Source: Ruegeria_C sp040830705 (GTDB lineage Bacteria; Pseudomonadota; Alphaproteobacteria; Rhodobacterales; Rhodobacteraceae). From it: a stretch of 64,000 bases of DNA. The DNA lies in the NCBI GenBank assembly GCA_040830705.1, contig JBFOME010000009.1, positions 81,509-145,508 on the forward strand, written 5' to 3'. Below are positions 9,499 through 17,836 of this stretch, piece by piece (within the stretch, counting starts at the first letter, position 1; each line of letters opens with the position of its first letter). A program made the position numbers and the translations under genes. The notes beneath the pieces were generated by a model. That model saw only the letters and a program-made list of their open reading frames with translations. It did no database searches and had not been told where the DNA came from.

Positions 9499-9520
9499 AC
9501 GGGCCGCTTGCGCGGCCCGT
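9499..9520 (+). terminator. Stem-loop terminator after the DUF2125 gene
   Basis: A perfect 9-base stem (acgggccgc / gcggcccgt) with a ttgc loop lies 21 bases after the stop and is followed by a short T/C-rich run. It fits a rho-independent terminator with a weak U-tract. Confidence 0.65.
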
Positions 9521-9603
9521 TTCCCGTTCCGAGCCCGGGCTGTCTTGAAGATAAGCGAGCCCAAGGCTAGGTCCGTGGAATACCAAACGTGAAAGGTCAT
9601 CGG

Positions 9604-10950
9604 ATGACACAGCACCCCGGGGATATCTGCCAAGACCTGCTAAAGGCGGCACGCGCTGCCGGTGCCGATGCGGCAGACGCGATCGTGCTGCAGGGCAGTT
9701 CAGTCTCTGTCGAGGTGCGCAATGGCGCGCTGGAACATGCGGAACGCTCCGAAGATGCCGACCTGGGATTGCGGGTTCTGCTGGGCCAGCGGCAAGCGAT
9801 GGTTTCGTCATCGGATATGCGCCCCGAGGCGCTGCGGATGATGGCCGAGCGCGCGGTAGCCATGGCCCGGGAGGCACCGGAGGATCCGTTTTGCGGGTTG
9901 GCGAGCGCTGATGATCTGGCCAGCGATGTTTCGGCGGATACGCTGGAGCTGGCCGACCCCACCGATCCACCCTTGCCGGAGGCGCTGATGCAGGACGCAC
10001 TGGCCGCCGAAGCTGCCGCGATGGCGGTGGACGGGGTCACGCAGGTCTCGGACGCGGCCGCTGGCTATGGCGAACATCGCGTGCACCTGGCCGCGAGCAA
10101 CGGTTTTTCCGGCGGCTACATGCGCACCGGAAGGTCACTCTCCTGCGTGGCCATCTCGGGCACCGGCACCGGGATGGAACGCGACTATGATGGCGACAGC
10201 CGCACGCACCAGAGCGATCTGCGAAAGCCGGAAGAGATCGGGCGTCTGGCCGGCGAACGCGCCGTCAGCATCCAAGGCGCGCGCAAACCGCAGACCGGCA
10301 CGTTTTCGGTTCTATTCGATGAACGCATCTCATCCTCACTGATCGGCCACCTGATGGCGGCCTGCAACGGCTCGTCCGTGGCGCGCGGCGCATCCTGGTT
10401 GAAAGACGGGCTGGAAACGCAGGTGTTGCCCGAAGGCCTGTCGCTGACCGAAGACCCGCATCGCCCGCGCGTTTCCGGCTCGCGCCCCTTTGATGCCGAA
10501 GGTCTGGCCACCCACCGCCGCGTGGTTGTCGAAAATGGCGTGCTGACCGGCTGGACGCTCGATCTTTCCAGCGCCCGCAAACTCGGCATGCGTTCGACCG
10601 GCAACGCGACGCGTGGCGTATCGTCGCCACCGTCGCCGAGCAACTGGAACCTCTCACTGACCCAAGGGGCAGCGACTCGCGACGAACTGATCCGGGACAT
10701 GGGCACTGGGCTGCTGGTAACCTCAATGATCGGGTCGACCATCAACCCCAATACCGGCGACTATTCACGTGGCGCGTCAGGTTTCTGGGTGGAGAACGGC
10801 GAAATTGCCTATCCGGTCAACGAATGCACGATCGCGGGCAACCTGCGCGACATGCTGCTGCGCATCGTCCCGGCCAACGATGCGCGGACCTACCTGTCGC
10901 GCGTGGTGCCGTCCCTGCTGATCGAAGGGATGACTCTTGCCGGAAACTGA
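9604..10950 (+). CDS. pmbA: TldD/PmbA family protein (PmbA/TldE-like)
   Basis: Subunit of the TldD/TldE metalloprotease type that trims peptides such as modified antitoxins or microcins. 448 residues. The N-terminal SVEVRNGALEHAERSEDADLG, the central cluster GTFSVLFDERISSSLIGHL and the C-terminal STINPNTGDYSRGASGFWVE with the NECTIAGNL end are diagnostic. It lacks the zinc-binding HExxxH of TldD, so it is the TldE/PmbA-type partner; no TldD is in the window. The start at 9604 is chosen because gaaagg precedes it; a start at 9589 is possible. The following gene begins inside its last codons, linking it to the cysQ-lpxK run. Confidence 0.9.
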   Translation: MTQHPGDICQDLLKAARAAGADAADAIVLQGSSVSVEVRNGALEHAERSEDADLGLRVLLGQRQAMVSSSDMRPEALRMMAERAVAMAREAPEDPFCGLASADDLASDVSADTLELADPTDPPLPEALMQDALAAEAAAMAVDGVTQVSDAAAGYGEHRVHLAASNGFSGGYMRTGRSLSCVAISGTGTGMERDYDGDSRTHQSDLRKPEEIGRLAGERAVSIQGARKPQTGTFSVLFDERISSSLIGHLMAACNGSSVARGASWLKDGLETQVLPEGLSLTEDPHRPRVSGSRPFDAEGLATHRRVVVENGVLTGWTLDLSSARKLGMRSTGNATRGVSSPPSPSNWNLSLTQGAATRDELIRDMGTGLLVTSMIGSTINPNTGDYSRGASGFWVENGEIAYPVNECTIAGNLRDMLLRIVPANDARTYLSRVVPSLLIEGMTLAGN

Positions 10951-11722
10951 CCTGTCCCTGCTGTTCCGCGCCGCCCATGAGGCCGGACGGATCGCCGTCA
11001 GCTACCACAAGCGCGACCATCAACGCTGGGACAAGCCCGATGGCGCCGGACCGGTAACGGAAGCCGATCTGGCGGTGAACCGGATGCTTGAGGAAACCCT
11101 GCAATCGGCGCGACCCGACTATGGCTGGCTCAGCGAAGAAAGCGAGGATAGCGAGGATCGGCTGCACAAGCGGCGTGTCTTTATCCTCGACCCGATCGAT
11201 GGCACCCGTAGCTTCACCGAAGGCTCCTCGACCTGGGCGCATTCCTTTGCTGTGGCACAGGACGGGATCGTGACCGCCGCAGTGGTCTACCTGCCGCTTC
11301 GAGACCTGCTCTACTGCGCTGCCGCCGGTCAGGGGGCGACGCTTAATGGCGAACCGATTTCAGTGTCTGAGACCGGCCCGCTGGAACAGGCAGATATCCT
11401 GTCGGCGCGCCCGAACATGAACGGTCAGCACTGGGAAACGGGGCACCCGCCCGCGTTCAAACGCAGCTACCGCCCGTCTCTGGCCTATCGACTGGCGCTG
11501 GTGGCACAGGGGCGCTTCGACGGTATGCTGACACTGCGCCCCAGTTGGGAGTGGGATATCGCAGCGGGCGATCTGATCCTGCGCGAGGCGGGGGGCGGAT
11601 GCACCGACCGCAATGGCGCAGCGCTGAGGTTTAATTCCGCCTCGGCGCAGGTCGACGGGGTCGTCGCAGGCGGCGTTTCGGTGCATCGGAGCCTGACCCG
11701 CGCCCTAAAACCGACGACCTGA
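10937..11722 (+). CDS. cysQ: 3'(2'),5'-bisphosphate nucleotidase (CysQ-like) / inositol-phosphatase family
   Basis: Mg-dependent phosphatase of the inositol monophosphatase superfamily, 261 residues. Metal and catalytic motifs are complete: GPVTEADLAVNRML, WLSEESEDSEDR with the Glu ligands, ILDPIDGTRSFTEG, and WEWDIAAGDLILREAGG. CysQ members recycle 3'-phosphoadenosine 5'-phosphate from sulfate assimilation; inositol- or histidinol-phosphatase activity cannot be excluded by sequence alone. It starts with TTG at 10937, 14 bases inside pmbA, which suggests translational coupling. The order pmbA, cysQ, DUF4170, waaA, lpxK is typical of Rhodobacteraceae. Confidence 0.86.
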   Translation: MPETDLSLLFRAAHEAGRIAVSYHKRDHQRWDKPDGAGPVTEADLAVNRMLEETLQSARPDYGWLSEESEDSEDRLHKRRVFILDPIDGTRSFTEGSSTWAHSFAVAQDGIVTAAVVYLPLRDLLYCAAAGQGATLNGEPISVSETGPLEQADILSARPNMNGQHWETGHPPAFKRSYRPSLAYRLALVAQGRFDGMLTLRPSWEWDIAAGDLILREAGGGCTDRNGAALRFNSASAQVDGVVAGGVSVHRSLTRALKPTT

Positions 11723-11816
11723 CATCCGACCCACGAACAGCCGATCCGCTTGACCCGACCTATGATTTCCTTAGGTTGCCGGGCGACCACCGTGACCATG
11801 ACACAAGGAACTTCGC

Positions 11817-12059
11817 ATGGCTCAGCGACTGCATCTCGTCTTTGGCGGCGAACTTGTTGACCCCACCAAAAGCGTCTTCAAGGATGTCGATGACATCCAC
11901 ATCGTGGGCATGTTCCCCGACTATCAATCGGCCTATGACGCCTGGAAGGCCGAGGCGCAGCGCACCGTCGACAATGCCCATATGCGCTATTTCATCGCCC
12001 ATATTCATCGCCTGCGTGACGAAGAGGCCCAGGCCTCGCCGACGGAAGAACTGGGATAG
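11817..12059 (+). CDS. DUF4170 protein
   Basis: 80-residue cytoplasmic protein recognised as DUF4170 from the start QRLHLVFGGELVDP, the core VDDIHIVGMFPDYQSAYDAW and the end MRYFIAHIHRL. Function is unknown; the fold is probably a small alpha/beta domain. It sits between cysQ and waaA, 4 bases before the waaA start, a location conserved in related genomes that suggests a link to lipopolysaccharide core synthesis. A ribosome binding site (acaagga) lies seven to eight bases before its ATG. Confidence 0.88.
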   Translation: MAQRLHLVFGGELVDPTKSVFKDVDDIHIVGMFPDYQSAYDAWKAEAQRTVDNAHMRYFIAHIHRLRDEEAQASPTEELG

Positions 12060-12062
12060 GGT

Positions 12063-13292
12063 TTGGCCCGCTCGCTCAGCCTTGCTGCCTATCGCGTCTT
12101 GTCCTGGCGCGGCGGGCAGGTGTCCGAGGGCGAATTGCCGCCCCGGCCCGAAGGCGAATTGCTGTGGGTGCATGTCACCACACGAAACCGGTTTATGGTA
12201 CTCGCTGAAATGTGCCGCATGCTGCTATCGCAGCGACCGGGCCTGCATGTGCTGTTCACTGCGCCGACCGAGAATGAAATCCGCGCCTGGGGCGGTATTG
12301 GCGCAAACATGATCGCTCTGCCATCGGACCAGCCGGGTGCGGTCCGCAGCTTTCTGGACCATTGGAAGCCGGACATGTGCCTGTGGGCAGGGGGCGGGTT
12401 ACAGCCCAACCTGATCAGCTTGGCTGCAAGCCGCAAGACGGCGATGGTGCTGCTGGATGTCAACGAGGCAGAGCTGACCCTGCGCAGGCATCAATGGGTG
12501 CCGGATCTGATGCGCACCACGCTGGAATGTTTCGACAGCATCCTGGCAAATGGCGAACGCACTGCCCGCGATATCAGGCGGCTGGGCGTAGCGGGTTGGA
12601 AAGTGTCGATCTCGGCAGAGCTTCGGTCTAGTCCCAATCCCACCCCGTGGCCCGAAGAAGAGCTCGTGAGGACCACGCAGCTTCTCGCCGGGCGGCCGGT
12701 TTGGTTGTCGGCCTGGACCCAGAAAAGCGAGTTTCCTTATGTCGAGACAGCCCATCGCAACGCGCTGCGCCTGTTGCACAGGTTGCTTCTGGTGCTGCAC
12801 GTGGCCAATCCCAAGGAATCACCGGCGTTGCGCGCCCAGCTTGAAACGGCGGGCCTGCGTTGCGCCGACTGGGATGCGGGCGACGAGATCGAAGACAACG
12901 TGCAGGTTATCCTGACTGCGGAACCGGACGATCTGGGCCTGTGGTACCGGATCGCGCCCCTGACGTTCATGGGCAGTTCGCTTGTGTCAGGCGCGGGCGG
13001 GCGGGACCCGCTGACTGCGGTGGCGCTTGGTTCTGCGGTACTGTACGGGCCGAATGTCGGCACCCAGCGCAGCAGCTATGTAAGACTAGCAGCGGTGGGC
13101 GCCGCCAAATCAGTGAAAGATGCCAGCGCTTTGGGGGACGGCATCGTGCGCCTCCTGTCGCCCGATCACGCCGCAGAAATGGCGCTGGCTGGTTGGCAGG
13201 TGGTGACCGAAGGGGCGCAGCTGACCGATCAGCTGATCGACCTGATCCAGGACCAGTTGGACGAAAGCAGAGCCGATCATGCGCGCACCTGA
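12063..13292 (+). CDS. waaA: 3-deoxy-D-manno-octulosonic acid (Kdo) transferase
   Basis: Adds Kdo to the lipid A precursor at the inner membrane. 409 residues. The N-terminal half is short and diverged (LLWVHVTTRNRFMVLAEM instead of the usual WxHxxSVGE), but the middle LVNGERTARDIRRLG-type segment and the C-terminal FMGSSLVSGAGGRDPLTAVA with LYGPNVG match the GT30 nucleotide-binding half. It begins with TTG, 3 bases after the DUF4170 stop, and overlaps lpxK by 14 bases. Context between cysQ/DUF4170 and lpxK strongly supports the call. Confidence 0.86.
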   Translation: MARSLSLAAYRVLSWRGGQVSEGELPPRPEGELLWVHVTTRNRFMVLAEMCRMLLSQRPGLHVLFTAPTENEIRAWGGIGANMIALPSDQPGAVRSFLDHWKPDMCLWAGGGLQPNLISLAASRKTAMVLLDVNEAELTLRRHQWVPDLMRTTLECFDSILANGERTARDIRRLGVAGWKVSISAELRSSPNPTPWPEEELVRTTQLLAGRPVWLSAWTQKSEFPYVETAHRNALRLLHRLLLVLHVANPKESPALRAQLETAGLRCADWDAGDEIEDNVQVILTAEPDDLGLWYRIAPLTFMGSSLVSGAGGRDPLTAVALGSAVLYGPNVGTQRSSYVRLAAVGAAKSVKDASALGDGIVRLLSPDHAAEMALAGWQVVTEGAQLTDQLIDLIQDQLDESRADHART

Positions 13293-14277
13293 GTTCTGGA
13301 ACACGGCACCAAATGCGCAAGACTGGCGCGCGCGGCTGCTCGCCCCTCTGGGGGCCATCTATGGCTGGATGACCGCGCGCCGCATGATGCAGGGAACCGG
13401 TGTGGCGCCAGGTGTTCCGGTGGTCTGCGTCGGCAATCTGAACGCGGGCGGCACAGGCAAGACCCCCACGGTAATCTGGGTGGTGGAGCAATTGCGGGAT
13501 GCAGGACACGAGCCGCATGTCGTCAGCCGTGGCTATGGCGGCAGCCTAACCGGTCCGGTCCGGGTCGAGCCTGCGCGCCACCGCGCAGCCCAAGTTGGCG
13601 ACGAACCGCTACTGCTTGCCGCCTTTGCCGAAGTCTGGGTCGCCCGCGACAGAGCCGCCGGAGCGCAAGCCGCCGCTGCAGCAGGTGCGACAGTGATCGT
13701 TCTGGATGACGGGTTTCAGAACCCCGCTCTGGCAAAGGACTTTTCAATCGTGGTGGTGGATGCTGCCATCGGCTTTGGCAACGGGCTCTGCCTGCCCGCC
13801 GGGCCCCTGCGCGAACCGGTTGATGCAGGGCTGAAACGGGCCGATTTGGTGCTGTCGATCGGAGAGGCTGACGCACAGGACAGCTTTGTCACAAACTGGG
13901 GCGCGACATTGGGCGTGCCTCATGCGCGCGGGGCGCTGAAGCCGCTGCAGACAGGCATGGATTGGACCGGAATGCCTGTTCTGGCCTTCGCCGGTATCGG
14001 CCATCCCGAAAAATTCTTTCGCACTTTGCGCACGCAGGGGGCCGACCTGAAACGCGGCGAAGCGCTGGACGATCACCAGCCGCTGACCATGGCGCTTCTG
14101 ACACGGCTGGATAAAGAGGCGCGGCATCTGGGCGCGCAGCTTGTTACAACCGAGAAAGACGCCGCGCGGCTGCCCGCCACGTTCCGGCGCAAGGTGATCA
14201 CTCTGCCCGTCCGGCTACAGATCGAGGGGGCCGAAAGCATCCGTGCCCGGATGCTGGAAAAAGCGCCTGCACCCTGA
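13279..14277 (+). CDS. lpxK: Tetraacyldisaccharide 4'-kinase
   Basis: Phosphorylates the 4' position of the lipid A disaccharide at the inner membrane. 332 residues. The Walker A motif is in VCVGNLNAGGTGKTP (about residues 50-64), followed by VVSRGYGG, the metal-site DDGFQNPALAKDFSIVVVDA and GNGLCLPAGPLREP, then FAGIGHPEKFF and TTEKDAARLP, all standard LpxK blocks. The N-terminal helix that anchors it to the membrane is WRARLLAPLGAIYGW. It overlaps waaA and ends before a two-way terminator shared with the convergent dsbA-like gene. Confidence 0.95.
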   Translation: MRAPEFWNTAPNAQDWRARLLAPLGAIYGWMTARRMMQGTGVAPGVPVVCVGNLNAGGTGKTPTVIWVVEQLRDAGHEPHVVSRGYGGSLTGPVRVEPARHRAAQVGDEPLLLAAFAEVWVARDRAAGAQAAAAAGATVIVLDDGFQNPALAKDFSIVVVDAAIGFGNGLCLPAGPLREPVDAGLKRADLVLSIGEADAQDSFVTNWGATLGVPHARGALKPLQTGMDWTGMPVLAFAGIGHPEKFFRTLRTQGADLKRGEALDDHQPLTMALLTRLDKEARHLGAQLVTTEKDAARLPATFRRKVITLPVRLQIEGAESIRARMLEKAPAP

Positions 14278-14280
14278 AAC

Positions 14281-14310
14281 ACAACACCCCGGACATTGCC
14301 GGGATGTTGT
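14281..14310. terminator. Bidirectional stem-loop between lpxK and dsbA-like genes
   Basis: A 12-base stem with one mismatch (acaacaccccgg / ccgggatgttgt, loop acattg) lies between two convergent genes, 4 bases after lpxK and 21 bases after the dsbA-like stop. Its position and symmetry suit a shared terminator. Confidence 0.7.
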
Positions 14311-14330
14311 CGATTACACTAGATGACCGT

Positions 14331-14978
14331 TCAGCTTCCCAGCTCGTCCTCGATCATCTGCTTGAACTGAGCGTAGGATTGGTTGGCGACCTTCTTGCCA
14401 TTCACCACAAAGCTGGGCGTCGCCTGCACATCGTCGCGCTCGGCGTTTTCCTGGTACCATTCCACAAGCGTCTGCGCCTTGTTGGCATCCTGCAAACAGG
14501 CGTTCAGCTGCTCATCGTTCATACCGGCCAGACGCCCGATCTTGCTGAGCTCCTGCACAATTTCGGATGGGCCGCCTGCGCGTGCCCAGTCGGATTGCCG
14601 CTCAAAGATGAGATCGGTCACGCCAAAGAATTTCTCGGGTCCACCACAGCGCGCAACCATCGACGCCCAAAGACCAGGGCGATCGAAATAGACCTCGCGA
14701 TAGACAAACTTGACCTTACCGGTATCGATGAAGTCCTTTTTGAGTTGCTTGTACGGTCCTTCGTGGAAATTGGCGCAATGCGGGCAGGTATAAGAGGCGT
14801 ATTCGATGATTTCGACGGGCGCATCCTCTGCCCCCTGCACCATTTCGACGACGGTTGAGGTGTCGACTTCCTGCGCCTCTGCTGCGCCGATCAGCGAGAC
14901 ACTTGATGTCTGGCTCAGCAACAGCCCTCCAGCGGCCAGCGCCACAGCGGCGCAAATTGCGGGTGCGATACGGGTCAT
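14331..14978 (-). CDS. DsbA family thiol:disulfide interchange protein
   Basis: Periplasmic thioredoxin-fold oxidoreductase, 215 residues. A Sec signal peptide (residues 1 to about 35, ending near GAAEA) precedes the domain. The active site is YTCPHC at about residue 64, followed by ANFHEGPYKQLKKDF; the cis-proline loop is QATPSFVVNG near residue 190. An inserted helical domain carries one further Cys (ARCGG) and another in NACLQD. Likely forms or shuffles disulfides in exported proteins. It is encoded 15 bases downstream of the DciA-like gene on the same strand. Confidence 0.9.
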   Translation of the reverse strand: MTRIAPAICAAVALAAGGLLLSQTSSVSLIGAAEAQEVDTSTVVEMVQGAEDAPVEIIEYASYTCPHCANFHEGPYKQLKKDFIDTGKVKFVYREVYFDRPGLWASMVARCGGPEKFFGVTDLIFERQSDWARAGGPSEIVQELSKIGRLAGMNDEQLNACLQDANKAQTLVEWYQENAERDDVQATPSFVVNGKKVANQSYAQFKQMIEDELGS

Positions 14979-14993
14979 TTTCTAGGCCCTTCC

Positions 14994-15500
14994 TTAGCGT
15001 TTCTGCCTGGTTAATACGTTGCGCCCCAATCGTTCGAGGGCGTCGCGCAATTCGTCATTTTCAACGCCTCGCGCAGCCTTGGTCGCCTCGGTGACGACCT
15101 CGGCGGGGATTTCTTTGGTCTTGGGCGTCGGTTGATGCGCGAAACTGGCTTGCCCCTCGGCGAAACCGGTTGGCGCGGTCTGGGTGATGCGGACACGAGC
15201 TATCGCGTTATAGCCGTATACCGCGTTGACCTTTTCGCGCAGACGTTCCTTCTGCATCTCCAGCATCGGGGCCTGCGCGCCGGTCGTCAGCACCGAGAGC
15301 GTCGCGCCGAACCCGCCGCGCCCGTAGCTGACATTCACTGGCCGACAGATCGCGGCAATATCCTGCCCGACGATCTCGGCCCAATGGGTGATCACCCGCG
15401 AGACGGCAAAGCCACGGCTTTCGCCTGCCCGGCGAATCTGATCGTTGAGCAAGTTCGAGGTTAGCTTGAAGCCACGGGTCGTGGATCGTCTGACCGGCAT
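14994..15500 (-). CDS. DciA-like DUF721 protein
   Basis: 168-residue protein of the DUF721 type; family members called DciA load or help the replicative helicase DnaB where DnaC is absent. The KH-like N-terminal domain shows WAEIVGQDIAAICRPVNVSY and LSVLTTGAQAPMLEMQKERL, with VNAVYGYNAIARVRI. The C-terminal tail is charged and probably disordered. The start is set at the ATG at 15500, preceded by aaggagg ten bases upstream; the longer frame to 15566 has no support. Divergent from mutY, with an 81-base shared promoter region. Confidence 0.85.
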   Translation of the reverse strand: MPVRRSTTRGFKLTSNLLNDQIRRAGESRGFAVSRVITHWAEIVGQDIAAICRPVNVSYGRGGFGATLSVLTTGAQAPMLEMQKERLREKVNAVYGYNAIARVRITQTAPTGFAEGQASFAHQPTPKTKEIPAEVVTEATKAARGVENDELRDALERLGRNVLTRQKR

Positions 15501-15581
15501 CTGGTATCCGCCTCCTTGCGGGCTATTGTAAGGCCCGCACGGTGCTGCGCCAGCGAAACCGGACAATCGGAGACATAAAAC

Positions 15582-16637
15582 TTGCGTGACTTAAAGCCAC
15601 AGGCCGATGTGAGCGGAGCGCTACTGAACTGGTACGATACCCATGCGCGCGAGATGCCTTGGCGGGTAGGTCCGGCAAAGCGGGCGGCGGGCATTCGGCC
15701 CGATCCCTATCGGGTATGGTTGTCTGAGGTAATGTTGCAGCAAACCACGGTCGCCGCTGTCACAGATTTCTTCCAACGCTTCACACGCCGCTGGCCATCG
15801 GTCGGCGATCTGGCGGCAGCGCGAGACGCCGATGTGATGGGAGAATGGGCCGGATTGGGTTATTATGCGCGAGCCCGCAACCTGTTGAAATGCGCACGCG
15901 TCGTTGCGGATGAGTTGGATGGGGTGTTCCCTGACCGCTATGACGATCTGCTGAAATTGCCTGGTGTCGGGCCTTACACCGCCGCCGCCATCGCCTCGAT
16001 CGCGTTTGACCGGCCAGAAACGGTGATGGACGGCAATGTCGAGCGTGTGATGGCGCGGCTTTACGACCTGCACGATCCCTTACCCGGCAGCAAGCCCGCA
16101 TTGAAGGCCTATGCAACCGGGCTGACGCCGCAAGAGCGGCCCGGTGATTACGCGCAGGCGGTGATGGACCTGGGCGCGACGATCTGTACGCCGAAATCCC
16201 CGGCCTGTGTCATCTGCCCGGTGATGGATATCTGCGCCGCCCGCTTTGCCGGGACCGCCCCGGACTTGCCGCGCAAATCACCAAAGAAACCGAAGCCCAC
16301 GCGCTATGGCTATGCTTATCTGGCTCGGCTTGAAAACGGCGCATGGGTGCTGGAGCGACGGCCCGACAAAGGGCTCTTGGGGGGGATGCTGGGCTGGCCG
16401 GGGCCGGAATGGTCAGAGACACCCGACGCAACGCCGCCCTTCCCCGGTGACTGGACTGAGCTGCCCGGCGAGGTCCGGCATACATTCACCCATTTCCACT
16501 TGATCCTTCGGCTGCGGGTCGCGACGCTGTCGCAAGCGCCGACAGCGCGGGGCATCGAAGTGATCGCCAAACACCAATTCCGCCCCGGCGACCTGCCAAC
16601 CGTGATGCGTAAGGCGCATGACCTCTGGCAGAGCTGA
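15582..16637 (+). CDS. mutY: A/G-specific adenine glycosylase MutY
   Basis: Removes adenine mispaired with 8-oxoguanine. 351 residues. Catalytic Glu is in SEVMLQQTTV, the helix-hairpin-helix is LPGVGPYTAAAIAS, the catalytic Asp is in VMDGNVERVM, and the [4Fe-4S] ligands follow in CTPKSPACVICPVMDIC. The C-terminal NUDIX-like domain that reads 8-oxoG begins around residue 240 (KPTRYGYAYLARL ... GLLGGMLGWPGPEW ... HTFTHFHL). The start is a TTG at 15582; conserved sequence (NWYDTHAREMPWR) begins about 16 residues in, so little is missing. Confidence 0.95.
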   Translation: MRDLKPQADVSGALLNWYDTHAREMPWRVGPAKRAAGIRPDPYRVWLSEVMLQQTTVAAVTDFFQRFTRRWPSVGDLAAARDADVMGEWAGLGYYARARNLLKCARVVADELDGVFPDRYDDLLKLPGVGPYTAAAIASIAFDRPETVMDGNVERVMARLYDLHDPLPGSKPALKAYATGLTPQERPGDYAQAVMDLGATICTPKSPACVICPVMDICAARFAGTAPDLPRKSPKKPKPTRYGYAYLARLENGAWVLERRPDKGLLGGMLGWPGPEWSETPDATPPFPGDWTELPGEVRHTFTHFHLILRLRVATLSQAPTARGIEVIAKHQFRPGDLPTVMRKAHDLWQS

Positions 16638-16698
16638 TAGCGGCGGTTGCGGGTCCGCGCCAAAACGCTAGGCTTCAAGTGTAAGTACCGAGGCCCCT

Positions 16699-17832
16699 AT
16701 GATCGCGAACGAAACCCTGTCCCGCTGGCAGAGCGCAATGCCCTTCTGGATCTCTTTCCTGCTGATCCCGTTGGTCTGGATCGCAGCCCTGAAAGGCGGG
16801 CTCTGGCTGGCGGCTGTACCGGTGGCAACGTGGTGGTCCTTTGGGGTTCTAGACCAGGCTCTGGGCCTCAACCTGGAAAACGCCGACCCCGAAACAGGTG
16901 ACGACGAATTGCACTGGTATATCGCTCTGACTCAGCTTTGGGTGCCGCTACAATTCCTCACCCTCTTCGGCCTGATCGCCTATACCACCCAAAGTGACCA
17001 TCTGAGCAGCGGCGGCAAGATCGCACTTTTCGTCGGTGTCGGGGTGATCACCGGCTCCATCGGCATCAACTACGCGCATGAACTAATGCATCAAAGAAGC
17101 CGGTTCGAGCGGTGGTTGGGCGACCTTCTGTTGGCGATGGTGCTCTATTCCCACTTCCGGTCGGAGCATCTGCTGGTCCATCACCGCCATGTAGGCACGC
17201 CGCGCGATCCGGTAACCGCACGCTACAATGAAGGGTTTCATCGCTTTTACCCGCGGGTGCTTGTGCAATCTCTGAGATCCGCCTTTCGTGCCGAGCAGGC
17301 GCAGCTGGCCCGCAAGGGGCAGCCCTGGACCAACAGGCGCAACCCGTTCTTCCGCTACTGGGCGCTGCAAGGTGGTATGCTTTTGCTGGCGATCTTGCTT
17401 GGGGGATGGTCGGGATTGGGGCTGTTCCTTTTGCAGGCAGGCATCGCGGTCTGGCAATTGGAACTGGTAAATTATGTAGAACATTACGGATTGACCCGGA
17501 AATATCTGGGCGACGGGAAATACGAGCATGTGAAACCGCGTCATTCCTGGAACGCGGCGCAGAAGGCCTCGAATTGGCTGTTGATCAATCTGCAACGCCA
17601 CTCAGATCACCACTACAAACCCGACCGGCGCTTTCCGCTACTGCAGAACCATACTCAGGCTGACGCCCCGCAACTGCCCTATGGCTACCCGGTGATGACG
17701 GTTGCGGCGATGATCCCGCCGCTCTGGCGGCGTGTCATGAATCCGCGTGTACGCGCCTGGCGGCGACACTATTACCCCGAAATCACCGACTGGACTCCCT
17801 ACAACGAAGCGCAAAACCCATTGCCGCGCTGA
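16699..17832 (+). CDS. alkB: Alkane 1-monooxygenase (AlkB-type)
   Basis: Inner-membrane non-haem di-iron hydroxylase that oxidises terminal carbons of medium-chain alkanes using rubredoxin. 377 residues with about six membrane helices. The histidine boxes are HELMH (127-131), EHLLVHHRHVGTPRDP (156-171), NYVEHYG (about 258) and LQRHSDHH (about 298-304). Box one lacks the Lys usual in HELxHK, and box two reads VHHRHVGTP where GHHxxVATP is common, small deviations seen across the family. No rubredoxin or regulator is adjacent; the gene stands alone between mutY and a cyclase, which leaves regulation open. Confidence 0.92.
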   Translation: MIANETLSRWQSAMPFWISFLLIPLVWIAALKGGLWLAAVPVATWWSFGVLDQALGLNLENADPETGDDELHWYIALTQLWVPLQFLTLFGLIAYTTQSDHLSSGGKIALFVGVGVITGSIGINYAHELMHQRSRFERWLGDLLLAMVLYSHFRSEHLLVHHRHVGTPRDPVTARYNEGFHRFYPRVLVQSLRSAFRAEQAQLARKGQPWTNRRNPFFRYWALQGGMLLLAILLGGWSGLGLFLLQAGIAVWQLELVNYVEHYGLTRKYLGDGKYEHVKPRHSWNAAQKASNWLLINLQRHSDHHYKPDRRFPLLQNHTQADAPQLPYGYPVMTVAAMIPPLWRRVMNPRVRAWRRHYYPEITDWTPYNEAQNPLPR

Positions 17833-17836
17833 ACGG

